Shown here: positions 31,540 to 41,450 of the stretch, one piece after another
Layout: every line of letters begins with the position of its first letter
How positions within the stretch are numbered: position 1 is the stretch's first letter
Assembly: GCA_036504855.1 (NCBI GenBank)
Contig: DASXUL010000123.1
Location: 31,107 to 95,106, forward strand
Length of the DNA: 64,000 bases
Direction of reading: 5' to 3'
Source of the DNA: DASXUL01 sp036504855
GTDB lineage: Bacteria > Armatimonadota > DTGP01 > JAKQQT01
The notes under the pieces: model-generated
Seen by the model: the letters and a program-made list of their open reading frames with translations, nothing else
The model's database searches: none
What the model was told of the DNA's origin: nothing
Translations under genes and position numbers: made by a program

Positions 31540-34341
31540 ATGAAACCTCTGGCTCTCGCTCTTGGCGCGTTCGCGCTTGTATCACTCCCTGCCTCCGCGC
31601 AACGTATCTCGCTCTCCTCCGGCCGCCTGCGGCTCACGGTTTCCGATGGGGCAGGCATGTGTCTCTTGGTGGACAACGTGCCGGTCATCCGCGAGTCCCA
31701 CCTTTCGCTGGTGAAGCCTGGATGGACGCACTGGTATCTCAACCAGGACGACCTTGCCCCCAAGGTTAGCGATGTTACGCCCACGTCGGCCACGGCTAGC
31801 TATGAGGCTAAAGAGGCGAGCGCAACGTTTTCGTACCACCTGCTGCCGAACGACGTTATGCAGGTTGCGCTGCACATTCAGCCGAAGGTGGCGGAACCAA
31901 CCGAAATCGAGTACGCCGCCGGTTTCCTGAATGCCAACCTGCTGCAAGGTCAGCATTTCGAAGCCGACACCGTGGAAGGCCGCATCGTTGGCGCAGCCCC
32001 CGTGAACCCGATGACCGCCGACGAGTGGAAGGCGGCCCTCTGCCCGCTGCTGAAGTCAATCGCATTCGATACCGCGCTGGGCAGGATGCGCATCCGCGTG
32101 GAAGCCAGCCGGCCCGAGACCGGCGCCTTCCGCCTGTTCGACAGCCGCCTTCTGCAGCGTGATTGGGCGCAGCGCAACCACATGTTCTGGTTCGGGCTTG
32201 GGGCCGTGGCGGCGCCCGCCGGCGACACGATCACCGTTACCTACGCCTTTGATCGGCCGGCGCCCGTCAAGCCCGATGCGGTCCGCCCAAGCGGTCAGCC
32301 CGTTTCCCTGCCCGCGGCGGAGCGTCCATGGACGCCTGATACGCCGATCATCCCCCACCCCAAGGAACTTCGGGAGGTCGGCAAAGCGGTGAGGCTGGCG
32401 CCCGGTTCGCTGATCGTGATTCCAGACCGGCCCGCGCCGGAGGAACTCCAGGCCGCCCGGGAAGTGCAGGCGGAGCTCAAAGACGTATGGGGCCTGGGCA
32501 TCCGGATTGCCCGATACCGCGAGGCTCTCCGTCGCCGATCCGCGTCCGGAGCCACGATCTACCTGGCGCGACGCGAGGCGGCGCCCACGGGCAATCCATT
32601 CCTCGCCGCGCCTCCTGGCGGCCCGCCCGCCCAACGCGAGGGCTACAGCCTGATGGCAGGCGGCAAACGGGTCTGCGTGCTCGCCGCAAGTCCGCGGGGG
32701 GTGTACAACGGCGCGCAGACGGTGAAGCAGCTCATCCGCGTGGATCCGAATGGCGGGATCTACATGAAACCGGCGACGATTCGAGACTGGCCGACGCTGG
32801 CGATGCGCGGCGTCCACTGGTACGGCGGTCCGCAGTCCTGGCCCTTTCACCGCGGCATGATCGCCCGCATCGCGGCGCCGCTGAAAATGAACGCCATGCT
32901 CTTCGAGTGCTCTTTCACGGAATGGGAGAGCCAGCCGAGGATCTGGAGCAAGGCCCTTTCCACCTCGAAGGCCAGCGTGCGGCGGACCGTGGACTTCGCT
33001 CGCGCCCATTTCCTCGAGCCGATCCCCCTGGTGGAAACGCTGGGGCATTGCGACTGGATCTTCCAGAACGGGCAAAACCGCGACCTCGTGGCGGACCCAG
33101 ATACCGAGCGCGCCTACGCTTACGATCCGGACAAGCCCCGGGTGTACTCCGACGTCATCTTCCCGGTCCTCCAGGAGACCATCGACCTCTTCCATCCGAA
33201 GATCATCCACCTGGGGCGGGACGAAGTGCGCATGTGGGCGAAATTCCCGCCGAAGGGCAGCCCCAAGACAACCGCGCAGCTCTATCTGGAGGATCTCGAC
33301 CGCCTGCACTCCTGGCTGAAGGCGAGGGGAATCCAGACCATGGTGTGGGGTGATCAGTTCCTCCACTCTCCCACCGACACCGCCGATAACGCCTGGGCGG
33401 AAGACGCGGACATGGCGAAACGGCTACGCAGTGAAACGCCGAAGGACGTCATCCTGAACGACTGGCACTATCAGGCCAGCCCCCCCGAGTTCCCCAGCGT
33501 GGACGTGTTGCAGAAGGCCGGATTCGGCGTGGTGGGGGCATCCTGGTACGAGCCGGCCAACATCCAGAACTTCGCCCGCGCGTTGGCAGGGCGGAGAGCA
33601 CTGGGGCTGATTGAAACCACGTGGGACGGCTGGAGCATGTCGGAAAACGCGGTATCGGGAGGGGGGCGCGCCCAATACGTGGCCTACGTGCTGGCGGCCG
33701 AGTTCGCCTGGACGGGCGGGAACCCGGGCCTGAACGCGCTTGGCTACGACGCCTCGGAGGTCTTCCGCACACTCTGGGACCGCAAGCGCGTGGACCGCGT
33801 CACCCACCCCGGCTTCGCTATGGACGTGCAAGGAAATGGGGCGATGTGGTCGTGGCTAGCCGGCAAGCGGTCCGCGAAGGCCGGAAGCTGGGCGGCCGAC
33901 CGGCGATCGCTTGCGGGCACGACGTTCCAGATCGGCCGTCCGCTGATCCTTCGCGGCGCGCTGGAGGGACGCAACCGCCCCGCATTGGCCTCCTTTGCGC
34001 TCGGCGGGCGCAAAGCGAAGGCGCTGCACCTGCTTCTCGGGGCGACCCGCGTGGCGCAGGGCGGCAGCGTTGTGGCGACCCTCGCGATCCGATACGCCGA
34101 TGGCAGATGCGCCCAGGTCCCGCTCGCGTACGGTCGCCAGGTGTTTAGCTTCCTGGACTCCAGGGCGGGATCTGAGACAGCGACGGTGTGGCGCGGCAAG
34201 GACGCGAACGGCGCCGCCGCCAGCGTGCGCCGCTGGACATGGGCGAACCCGCGCCCAACTTCCCCCATAGCATCCCTGACCCTGACCTCGGCGATCGGCG
34301 AGGCTGCCCCGGTGTTGCTGGCGGTGACAGGCGTGTCGTGA
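31540..34341 (+). CDS. Secreted GH20 beta-N-acetylhexosaminidase-like enzyme
   Basis: 933 aa, with signal peptide (MKPLALALGAFALVSLPASA). The order is an N-terminal beta-rich region (20-255), a GH20b-like domain (about 265-400, with PHPKELREVGKAV and SPRGVYNGAQTVKQL), the GH20 barrel (about 415-760) and a C-terminal beta-sandwich. The catalytic pair is Asp561-Glu562 in HLGRDEV, the standard GH20 motif in which Glu protonates and Asp assists the acetamido group. WGDQF (about 604) and ETTWDGWS fit the barrel end. It probably removes terminal GlcNAc/GalNAc from glycans or chitin oligomers outside the cytoplasm. Longer than typical GH20 because of the extra N-terminal domain. Confidence 0.85.
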   Translation: MKPLALALGAFALVSLPASAQRISLSSGRLRLTVSDGAGMCLLVDNVPVIRESHLSLVKPGWTHWYLNQDDLAPKVSDVTPTSATASYEAKEASATFSYHLLPNDVMQVALHIQPKVAEPTEIEYAAGFLNANLLQGQHFEADTVEGRIVGAAPVNPMTADEWKAALCPLLKSIAFDTALGRMRIRVEASRPETGAFRLFDSRLLQRDWAQRNHMFWFGLGAVAAPAGDTITVTYAFDRPAPVKPDAVRPSGQPVSLPAAERPWTPDTPIIPHPKELREVGKAVRLAPGSLIVIPDRPAPEELQAAREVQAELKDVWGLGIRIARYREALRRRSASGATIYLARREAAPTGNPFLAAPPGGPPAQREGYSLMAGGKRVCVLAASPRGVYNGAQTVKQLIRVDPNGGIYMKPATIRDWPTLAMRGVHWYGGPQSWPFHRGMIARIAAPLKMNAMLFECSFTEWESQPRIWSKALSTSKASVRRTVDFARAHFLEPIPLVETLGHCDWIFQNGQNRDLVADPDTERAYAYDPDKPRVYSDVIFPVLQETIDLFHPKIIHLGRDEVRMWAKFPPKGSPKTTAQLYLEDLDRLHSWLKARGIQTMVWGDQFLHSPTDTADNAWAEDADMAKRLRSETPKDVILNDWHYQASPPEFPSVDVLQKAGFGVVGASWYEPANIQNFARALAGRRALGLIETTWDGWSMSENAVSGGGRAQYVAYVLAAEFAWTGGNPGLNALGYDASEVFRTLWDRKRVDRVTHPGFAMDVQGNGAMWSWLAGKRSAKAGSWAADRRSLAGTTFQIGRPLILRGALEGRNRPALASFALGGRKAKALHLLLGATRVAQGGSVVATLAIRYADGRCAQVPLAYGRQVFSFLDSRAGSETATVWRGKDANGAAASVRRWTWANPRPTSPIASLTLTSAIGEAAPVLLAVTGVS

Positions 34342-34428
34342 TATGCTCCCGATAGGGGACTCGGCCACGGACGGCGGGCCCCGCGGCGCGGGAAAGGGAG
34401 GAGTTCAGAGCGGGCAGCCAACATTCAC

Positions 34429-34459
34429 TTGGCGTGAGCCTGTTGGCGCGTGTTATACT
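34429..34459 (+). promoter_or_regulatory. Promoter for tRNA-Ala
   Basis: TTGGCG (34429-34434), a 19-nt spacer and TATACT (34454-34459), with the mature tRNA 5' end 12 nt downstream. Confidence 0.5.
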
Positions 34460-34470
34460 GGAGTCGGTTG

Positions 34471-34546
34471 GGGCCTGTGGCTCAGTTGGGAGAGCGCCTC
34501 GTTCGCAACGAGGAGGTCGGGGGTTCGAATCCCCCCAGGTCCACCA
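34471..34546 (+). tRNA. tRNA-Ala (anticodon CGC)
   Basis: A 76-nt cloverleaf with encoded CCA. The acceptor is GGGCCTG with CAGGTCC, giving the G3-U70 pair that identifies alanine tRNA. D-arm GCTC/GAGC, anticodon stem CCTCG/CGAGG with loop TTCGCAA, T-arm GGGGG/CCCCC around TTCGAAT. It reads GCG codons, which are frequent in this GC-rich sequence. Confidence 0.95.
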
Positions 34547-34645
34547 CAAAGTTCATCCGGGGGAACGCCGCCCCCCATCGCTTGGCCCTCCGCCCACCGG
34601 GATAGGAGGGCTTTTCCACGTGTGCCAGCCTCCAGACCGCCTGAG

Positions 34646-36166
34646 ATGCCCAACGAGATGCTGCAACCGAACGGCTCCTTGGCCCCCGAACGCATGGCCA
34701 TGGCGGCTCCGCGAAGGGCCGTTGCACTGGATGCGTTGCGCGGAGCGTCGATCCTGCTGATGGTCCTCACGGCGAACGTGCCATGGAACCTGCCGCTGGG
34801 CGTGGAGCGCTGGCTGGTGCACGCTCAAACGCCGCCGCCCAGCCATGTCTTCAACCCGGCCTTGCCAGGCATCAACGGCATCGACCTCGTGTTCCCGTTC
34901 TTCGTGTTCTGCCTGGGCGCGGCGACGCCCCTCGCCCTCACCCGCCGCCTTGAAGCGGGCGCACCGGTGTGGCGCATTGTTGCAGACACGCTCTGGCGCG
35001 GCCTTCTGCTGGCCCTCTTCGCCTTCTACATCCCTCATGTGCGCCCCTGGGAGTTGAGTGGCGATCCCACGCGGCTGGCCTGGGTGCGCGCCATGGTCGC
35101 TTACGCGGCGCTCTTCCCCGTGTTCCTGCGCCTACCGCGGAAGTGGCCGGCGCTGATGCGATTCGGCGTGCGCACCGGAGGGTGGATCGCATGCATTGGA
35201 TTCGTGGTGACGGCGCGGTTCGAAGACGGCTCCGGCCCCTTGCCGGCGGGCGCCGCCGTGCTTCCGCGGGTAGACTCTGTCATCTGGACCCTGTCGAACG
35301 TTGCTGTCGCCACGGCTCTGGTCTGGTTGGTTACGCGCCGCCGCCGCGGTGTGCGCCTGGCGCTGATCGCGGCGCTGGCGGCCATCCACCTCTGCGGCGG
35401 CGTGGGATGGGTCCACGCCGCATGGAGTTGGACCCCCGGCGCGCCTGCCGCGTTCTGGTCGCATGCCACGCGCCTGCCGTGGCTGTGGCGGAATGAATAC
35501 CTGGAGATGCTGATGATCGCTCTGCCGGGTTCCCTGGCCGGAGAGCGTTTGCTCATCCGGATGCGGAACGACGGCGCCGGAGCGGCCTCCGCATGGTCGC
35601 GGTCACGCCGGATGGCGCTGGCGGCCATAGCGCTTTTGCTCACCGGCGTTTGCATCTGGGGCCTGTTCACGCGTCACGTTGCCACTGCGGCGCTCGGTTC
35701 CGCGCTGTTGGGGCTCGCCGGTTGGCGACTCTCCATCGGAGCGGCAACCGGCGCCGAGGCCCTTCTCGCCTGGTTGTTCCGTTCCGGATTGGCCTGGCTG
35801 GCGGTGGGGCTGGCGCTGGAACCGCTTGAGGGCGGCATCAAGAAGGAACCAGCCACCCTGAGCTTCTACCTCGTCACCGCCGGTCTCGCGGCGCTTTGCC
35901 TGATGGCCCTGACCGTCGCCTCCCAAACGGCGGCGTTGCGCAGGCCGCTGGCGTGGCTGGGCGGGGCCGGACAGAACCCGATGATGGCGTATCTGGGCTT
36001 CAGCAATGTGGTGCAGCCGGCCCTGATCCTCGCCGGGGTGACGGCCTTCGTGAACATGCGCGCGCCGTCGCCTTGGGCCCAGCTCGCTTACGCTGTGGCG
36101 GGCGCGGCGCTGATGGCTGCGCTCGTCGCGGGGTGCTCGCGAAGGGGCATCATCTGGCGCGCCTGA
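34646..36166 (+). CDS. DUF5009-like membrane acyltransferase family protein
   Basis: 506 aa with about ten to twelve hydrophobic segments. The opening RAVALDALRGASILLMVLTA and the following GIDLVFPFFVFCLGAATPLAL match the heparan-alpha-glucosaminide N-acetyltransferase / DUF5009 family, which moves acyl groups across membranes onto sugars. GGAGQNPMMAYLGFSNVVQP near the end also fits. The start is uncertain: ATG 34646 is used, but ATG 34694 (before APRRAVALDALRG) is also reasonable and neither has a strong ribosome site. It lies between two glycoside hydrolases, consistent with sugar metabolism. Confidence 0.75.
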   Translation: MPNEMLQPNGSLAPERMAMAAPRRAVALDALRGASILLMVLTANVPWNLPLGVERWLVHAQTPPPSHVFNPALPGINGIDLVFPFFVFCLGAATPLALTRRLEAGAPVWRIVADTLWRGLLLALFAFYIPHVRPWELSGDPTRLAWVRAMVAYAALFPVFLRLPRKWPALMRFGVRTGGWIACIGFVVTARFEDGSGPLPAGAAVLPRVDSVIWTLSNVAVATALVWLVTRRRRGVRLALIAALAAIHLCGGVGWVHAAWSWTPGAPAAFWSHATRLPWLWRNEYLEMLMIALPGSLAGERLLIRMRNDGAGAASAWSRSRRMALAAIALLLTGVCIWGLFTRHVATAALGSALLGLAGWRLSIGAATGAEALLAWLFRSGLAWLAVGLALEPLEGGIKKEPATLSFYLVTAGLAALCLMALTVASQTAALRRPLAWLGGAGQNPMMAYLGFSNVVQPALILAGVTAFVNMRAPSPWAQLAYAVAGAALMAALVAGCSRRGIIWRA

Positions 36167-36263
36167 AAAGGGCGGCGGCGTCTTGTTTGGCGGCGGCGCG
36201 GCGATTCAGCATGTATCGACGCGACCGGGCCCGGAGGCCCGCGCGAAGGGGTGAGAATTCCGT

Positions 36264-38153
36264 ATGAATACGCACTATCCATCCAACCGCCCGCCGCTGC
36301 AGCCGTCGGCCTTTGCCGCACTGCCGCTCGGCTCCATCCACGCGGCCGGGTGGCTGAAAGACCAGTGCCGCATCCAGGCCAACGGCCTCACGGGGCACAT
36401 CGAGGAGTTCTGGCCCGACCTGGGCCCAGACAACATGTGGCTCGGCGGGAAGAGTGAGGGCTGGGAGCGCGGACCCTACTATTTGGACGGCCTCATCCCG
36501 CTGGCCCATGTACTGAACGACTCGCGCCTGAAGGCGATGGCCCAGCGGTGGGTGGATTCCATACTTGGTATGCAGGATGCCGCGGGATGGATCGGCCCGG
36601 TGCAGGCGCCGGACCGGCAGGCGTACGACCAGTGGCCCGTGGCCATCGTGCTGAAGGCCCTGACCCAGCACGCCGAGGCTACCGGCGACGAACGCGTCAT
36701 CCCCGTTCTCACCGGTTTCTGCCGCTACCTGCACGCCACGCTGGCGGACCGACCGCTGTTCGACTGGGGCGCCCACCGTTGGGCTGACCTCGCCATCTCC
36801 ATCCAGTGGCTCTACAACCGGACCGGCGAACCATGGTTGGTCGAGGTGCTGGATACGGTGCGCCGCCAGGGCTACGACTGGAAAGACCACTTTACCAACT
36901 TCCGCTACCCGGAGAAGACCGCGCTAGCGGACTGTACGCGCGACAACCATGTTGTGAACAGCGCCATGGCGATAAAGGCCGGCGGCGTGGCCTTCGCGCA
37001 AACCGGCGATCCCTCGGACCGCGACAGCGTTGCCGCTGCCATTGAAACTCTGGATGCGTACCACGGGCAGGTCACCGGGGTGTTCACCGGCGACGAGCAC
37101 TACGCCGGCAAATCCCCCACCCAGGGCACTGAGCTGTGCGCCGTCGTGGAGTACATGTTCTCCCTGGAGACTCTCGCCTCCGATCTCGGCGACGCGGCGT
37201 TCGGCGACCGCCTGGAGAGCATCGCCTACAACGCCCTGCCGGCCACCCTGACGCCGGATATGTGGGCCCATCAGTACGATCAGCAGGTCAACCAGGTCCT
37301 CTGCACAGTGGCGCCGCGTTCGTGGACCAATAACCTCCCCGACTCCAACATCTACGGCCTCGAACCGAATTTCGGATGCTGCACGGCGAACTACCACCAG
37401 GGCTGGCCGAAACTGGTGAAGAGCCTGTGGATGGCCACGCCGGATAACGGCCTGGCCGCCGTGGCGTATGGGCCGTGCGTGGTCACCGCCAGGGTGGCAA
37501 ACGGCGCGACAGCGACCATCACGGAACAGACGGAATACCCATTCCAAGGCGAAATCCGGCTTTCGATCGGTCTGGATCGGAGCGCCGCGTTCCCGCTGCT
37601 GCTGCGCATCCCGGCGTGGGCCGGCGGAGCGGTCGTTCAGATCAACGGCGGCGAACCGACGCCTGCCATCGCCGGGGGGTATCACTGCGTCGAGCGGACG
37701 TGGGAGGACGGCGACGAGATCACGCTGTCGCTCCCGATGGCCGTTCGCACGGAAACGCGCTTCAACGGAGCGGTATCCCTGCTGCGAGGGCCGCTGGTTT
37801 TCGGGCTGAAGATCGGCGAGGAGTTCCGCCGCTTGAAGGGCGAGGAACCGCACGCCGACTATGAGGTGTTGCACAACACGCCGTGGAACTACGCGCTGGT
37901 GATGGAGAACGGCTTTCCGGTATTGGACGAGTCCGTTCGCCCGGTGTCGGATACGCCGTTCGACCCGGATGCGGCGCCGGTGACGCTCACCGCGAAGGCG
38001 CGGATCATCCCTGCCTGGACGCTTGAAAACGACTCAGCGGGTCCCGTGCCCCGGAGTCCGGTGGAGACGGCCGAACCCGTGGAAGAGGTGGCCCTCATCC
38101 CCTACGGCAGCACCAACCTGCGGATCGGCGAATTCCCCTTCACCGGAGCGTAG
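36264..38153 (+). CDS. GH127-family beta-L-arabinofuranosidase-like protein
   Basis: 629 aa, formerly DUF1680. The fold is an alpha/alpha barrel plus beta-sandwiches. The family's zinc-Cys site is conserved: Glu290-Leu-Cys292 in GTELCAVVEY and Cys372-Cys373 in FGCCTANYHQGWPK; in characterised GH127 the second Cys pair includes the nucleophile. GAHRWADL and LDGLIPLA are also family phrases. There is no signal peptide, so it is probably cytoplasmic, acting on imported oligosaccharides. Start ATG 36264, with GGGGTGAG upstream. Known GH127 enzymes release beta-L-arabinofuranose, but some relatives have other specificities. Confidence 0.85.
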   Translation: MNTHYPSNRPPLQPSAFAALPLGSIHAAGWLKDQCRIQANGLTGHIEEFWPDLGPDNMWLGGKSEGWERGPYYLDGLIPLAHVLNDSRLKAMAQRWVDSILGMQDAAGWIGPVQAPDRQAYDQWPVAIVLKALTQHAEATGDERVIPVLTGFCRYLHATLADRPLFDWGAHRWADLAISIQWLYNRTGEPWLVEVLDTVRRQGYDWKDHFTNFRYPEKTALADCTRDNHVVNSAMAIKAGGVAFAQTGDPSDRDSVAAAIETLDAYHGQVTGVFTGDEHYAGKSPTQGTELCAVVEYMFSLETLASDLGDAAFGDRLESIAYNALPATLTPDMWAHQYDQQVNQVLCTVAPRSWTNNLPDSNIYGLEPNFGCCTANYHQGWPKLVKSLWMATPDNGLAAVAYGPCVVTARVANGATATITEQTEYPFQGEIRLSIGLDRSAAFPLLLRIPAWAGGAVVQINGGEPTPAIAGGYHCVERTWEDGDEITLSLPMAVRTETRFNGAVSLLRGPLVFGLKIGEEFRRLKGEEPHADYEVLHNTPWNYALVMENGFPVLDESVRPVSDTPFDPDAAPVTLTAKARIIPAWTLENDSAGPVPRSPVETAEPVEEVALIPYGSTNLRIGEFPFTGA

Positions 38154-38324
38154 CCGCGCGGCGGGCGTGGTGAATTTGGACCAAGGCTGCTATCATTGGT
38201 GGCGGAGTCGCGGCACATTCGCTCGCGACGGCGGTTCTTCGGCGGAATGCCGGGGCCCCTTGACGGGGGTCGCGTCCTTCTGCTGGGGAGCCGCCTGCAA
38301 TTTCACACAGGAGACACTGGCTTC

Positions 38325-40121
38325 ATGGACGACGTGAACCCGACAGCGAAGGAAGCGCCAAAAAAGAGGACGCGGAAGAAGGCGGTAAAGGCGCCGCCCG
38401 CGGCCCAGCAGCACCCGGAGACGAACTACCACGCTCCGGCCATCCCGGAAGACATCCGATACACATCCTTGTCCATCATCCCCCTGGGCGGGGCCTGCGA
38501 AATCGGGAAGAACATGACGGTCTACGAGCAGGGCGACGACATCATCGTTGTCGACTGCGGGCTGATGTTTCCCGGCGAAGAGCAGTTGGGCGTGGACGTT
38601 GTGATCCCCGACATCACTTACCTGCTGGAGCACAAAGACAAGGTCCGCGCCATCCTGCTGACGCATGGGCATGAGGACCATATCGGCGCCCTCCCCTACG
38701 TTCTGGCCCAGCTCCCGGTGCCGATCTATACGCGCCGGCTGACTATGGGGCTGATCAAGAGCAAGCTCGACGAATACGACATGTGGCCGTCCACCGATGC
38801 CCACGAGGTGGAGGACGGCGAGATCGTGACAATTGGCTCGTTTACGTGCCAGTTCATCCACGTGGCTCACTCCATCCCCGATGCGTGCTCCATCGCCATC
38901 CGCACCGAGATGGGCACGATCATCCAGACCTCGGATTTCAAGTTCGACCAGACGCCGGTGGACAACAAGCCCAGCGACTACGCTTCGTTCAGCCGCTACG
39001 GCGACGAAGGGGTTCTCGCGCTTGTGTGCGACACGACGAACGTAGTCCGAGCGGGCCACACCCCCAGCGAGCGCACCATCACCCCGGTGCTGGACGACAT
39101 CTTCCGAACGGCGCGCGGACGCATCATCATCGCCAGCTTCGCCAGCAACATCAACCGCCTCCAGCAGGTCATCTCCATGGCGGAGAAGCACGGGCGCAAG
39201 GTGGCCCTCGCCGGGCGCAGCATGGAACAGAACGTTCGCATCGCCCGGGGCATGGATTACATTACGGCGCAGGAAAGCACCATCATCCCGCTGGCCCATG
39301 CCGAGAATCACCCGGCCAACGAGATCTGCGTGCTCACAACCGGCAGCCAGGGCGAGCCATTATCGGCCCTCTCGCGGATGGCCACCGACGAGCACAAGAA
39401 GATCCATATTGATCCAGGCGACACCATCGTCCTCTCCAGCACCCCGATCCCTGGCAACGAGGATTCCGTGTATCGCACCGTGAACAACCTGTTCCGGCTG
39501 GGCGCCAACGTCATCTACAGCGAACAGAACAAGGGCGTGCACGTTTCCGGGCACGGCAGCCGCGATGAGATCACCATGATGGTGAACCTCACGCGTCCCA
39601 AGTACCTGGTGCCGGTGCACGGCGAGTACCGCCACGTGGTCACCTTTGGTCGCATGGCCTTCGACCTCGGATACAAACAGGAAGAGATCCTCACCCCCGA
39701 GGTGGGCGACATCCTGGAGTTCACCGATGAAGGCGCGGACATTGTGGGCCGCGTTCCCACCTCCGGCAGCGTGATGGTGGACGGCATCGGCGTTGGCGAC
39801 GTCGGCGAGGTTGTCCTTCGCGACCGCCGTCACCTAGCCGACGAAGGAGTGGTGATCGTTACCCTGGGCCTCGACAGCAGCACCGGCGAGGTGGTTTCCG
39901 GCCCGGATATCGTCAGCCGCGGTTTCGTCATCGAGGCGGAGAGCGAGGACCTCTACGAGCGCGCCAAGGAAGTCGTCATCCGCGAACTGGCGACCATAGA
40001 GGCGGACTTCACCGGTGACTGGTCCGTGGTGAAGACGGATCTTCGCCGCGCCCTGAACAAGTTCTTCCGCGCCGAAACGCGCCGCCAGCCCATGGTGCTG
40101 CCCGTCATCGTCGAGGTATAG
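38325..40121 (+). CDS. rnj: Ribonuclease J
   Basis: 598-aa metallo-beta-lactamase/beta-CASP ribonuclease with endo- and 5'-exonuclease activity in mRNA decay and rRNA maturation. The start is ATG 38325 with AGGAG 11 nt upstream. A basic Lys/Arg/Pro-rich extension (about 1-40) precedes the core. Motifs: LTHGHEDHIGALP (zinc ligands, about 109-121), VAHSIPDACS (about 180), LTTGSQGEPLSALSRMA (beta-CASP), HVSGHGSRDEI (about 405) and PVHGEYRH (about 428). RNase J is typical of bacteria without a classic RNase E-based system. It is followed by a strong terminator. Confidence 0.93.
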   Translation: MDDVNPTAKEAPKKRTRKKAVKAPPAAQQHPETNYHAPAIPEDIRYTSLSIIPLGGACEIGKNMTVYEQGDDIIVVDCGLMFPGEEQLGVDVVIPDITYLLEHKDKVRAILLTHGHEDHIGALPYVLAQLPVPIYTRRLTMGLIKSKLDEYDMWPSTDAHEVEDGEIVTIGSFTCQFIHVAHSIPDACSIAIRTEMGTIIQTSDFKFDQTPVDNKPSDYASFSRYGDEGVLALVCDTTNVVRAGHTPSERTITPVLDDIFRTARGRIIIASFASNINRLQQVISMAEKHGRKVALAGRSMEQNVRIARGMDYITAQESTIIPLAHAENHPANEICVLTTGSQGEPLSALSRMATDEHKKIHIDPGDTIVLSSTPIPGNEDSVYRTVNNLFRLGANVIYSEQNKGVHVSGHGSRDEITMMVNLTRPKYLVPVHGEYRHVVTFGRMAFDLGYKQEEILTPEVGDILEFTDEGADIVGRVPTSGSVMVDGIGVGDVGEVVLRDRRHLADEGVVIVTLGLDSSTGEVVSGPDIVSRGFVIEAESEDLYERAKEVVIRELATIEADFTGDWSVVKTDLRRALNKFFRAETRRQPMVLPVIVEV

Positions 40122-40134
40122 CTTCCCAATAACC

Positions 40135-40173
40135 AGCGGGGCGGCGGAGGGCATCGCCGTCCGCCGCCCCGCT
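40135..40173 (+). terminator. Terminator hairpin after rnj
   Basis: AGCGGGGCGGCGGA and TCCGCCGCCCCGCT form a perfect 14-bp GC-rich stem with an 11-nt loop, 13 nt past the rnj stop. The following TCGTCGT is only weakly U-rich. Confidence 0.65.
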
Positions 40174-40210
40174 TCGTCGTGCGCCCAATGCCATAGCGTC
40201 GGAGATACCG

Positions 40211-40840
40211 ATGAAGCGATGCCGCGTTCCTACCTTGCTTGCCTGCTCCCTCCTGATGTTCGCCCCGCGCGCTTCAGTGGGCGCGACGACCGCCATCGGT
40301 CCGCCAATGGCCCACCGCCCGGCGCTCCCAGGCGCCGTGGACGCCCAGGAGCCTCCGGTCTCCACCTCGCCGCATCGCGGCTATGAAGCCCGCCTCGCGC
40401 CAGCCCGGTCAACTCGACCAGATGCTGGTCGCGGCGACTTCCTGATCTTCCGCCGATCAAGCCGACGGGTCGTTTTCCGCATTCGCGTAGAACGTTCGGC
40501 CGAGGTCTTCTGGTCGCCGGGTGACGAACGGGCGGCGGTTCTGGACCACTTTGGGTCGAACGAGGATCGCCTGTTCATCGTGGCGCTGCGAACCGGCCGA
40601 CGTGAGCAGACCATCGGCCGCCAGAACTTCACGGCCTACGTGAAAGACCCAGAACGGGCGGATTACAGCCATCTGTACTTCAAGCGCTTAACGTGGTCAT
40701 CCTCCAAGCGGCTGCGGTTCCGGGCAGAGATGTGGGCGCCGTGGCGCGCTTCCGCCCGGCCAAGCCGCGAAGTGTGGGTGACGATCCGGTTGAGCACCCT
40801 GGTCCGCCGCTCCGGCGTTCACGGAAGGCCGGTGGGCTGA
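40211..40840 (+). CDS. Hypothetical secreted protein
   Basis: 209 aa, starting at ATG 40211 with GGAGAT upstream and a signal peptide (MKRCRVPTLLACSLLMFAPRASVGA). A low-complexity Pro/Arg linker (about 25-75) precedes a compact C-terminal domain (about 75-200) containing FWSPGDERAAVLDHFGSNED and an Arg/Trp-rich end. It is the first gene of the accessory stretch, just after the rnj terminator. Its stop shares one base with the next start, so the two are coupled. Family unknown. Confidence 0.65.
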   Translation: MKRCRVPTLLACSLLMFAPRASVGATTAIGPPMAHRPALPGAVDAQEPPVSTSPHRGYEARLAPARSTRPDAGRGDFLIFRRSSRRVVFRIRVERSAEVFWSPGDERAAVLDHFGSNEDRLFIVALRTGRREQTIGRQNFTAYVKDPERADYSHLYFKRLTWSSSKRLRFRAEMWAPWRASARPSREVWVTIRLSTLVRRSGVHGRPVG

Positions 40841-41394
40841 TGGTTGAACTACCGCAACCCGAACTCCAAGCGTGGTGCGCCAAACGCCGCCTGGAGTTGC
40901 CCGAGGACAGCGTCCGCCCTCGCTATTTGGGCAGACCGGAATTCCGCTTGGAGATGGATATCCCGCAGGGATGCTCCGCCGTCTACATGTTTGCCGAAAG
41001 CGTCATCCGCCTGGGGCCGGAACAGGATGGCTATTTCGGATCCGCCTTCTGGGTGTCGAACTTCGACCTGTTTGGGACGATGAGCGACAAGCCGCCGATT
41101 CGCATGTTCCGGCAACTCCTGCTGAGCTACGGCTGCCGCCCAGCCTTCGACGACCGAATGGGCTGGCTGCTGGACCCAACGGAATACCTCGATCACGTTG
41201 TGCTGCTGGCCGCCATCCTCCTCGCTGGTTGGGACGCCAACATGGTCCCCGTCCACGGAGGTCACTTCGTCCACATCAGCCATGACGACTACTGCCATGT
41301 GGTCTCGACAGATCAGGGAGTCATCGCCAAGGCGGTCGAAGACCTGAGCGGCTGGAATCCACGCGTGATGGGGCCGGATGGCGATCGCATGTAG
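40840..41394 (+). CDS. Unrecognised protein, paralogue of the one at 45276
   Basis: 184-aa soluble protein starting at ATG 40840, overlapping the previous stop by one base (TGATG). Its C-terminal half (DHVVLLAAILLAGWDANMVP, then HISHDDYCHVVSTD) lines up by eye with that of the 175-aa protein at 45276 (ELLHCLFAFNWEGFLYAADR, then WVADYDLVVSTTD). So the two are likely one divergent family. Both lack signals and membrane helices. Their place in a stretch with an RHS tip and an immunity-like domain suggests immunity proteins, but this is inference. Confidence 0.6.
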   Translation: MVELPQPELQAWCAKRRLELPEDSVRPRYLGRPEFRLEMDIPQGCSAVYMFAESVIRLGPEQDGYFGSAFWVSNFDLFGTMSDKPPIRMFRQLLLSYGCRPAFDDRMGWLLDPTEYLDHVVLLAAILLAGWDANMVPVHGGHFVHISHDDYCHVVSTDQGVIAKAVEDLSGWNPRVMGPDGDRM

Positions 41395-41450
41395 GCACAT
41401 GCGCTTTGCGCCGCGCCGCGGTGCTCCAAATCCGTCGGAGGTATTGTGAA

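Noticed and set aside
32056..33366. 436-codon open frame antisense to the GH20 gene
   Set aside because: Shadow; GH20 catalytic motifs are on the plus strand.
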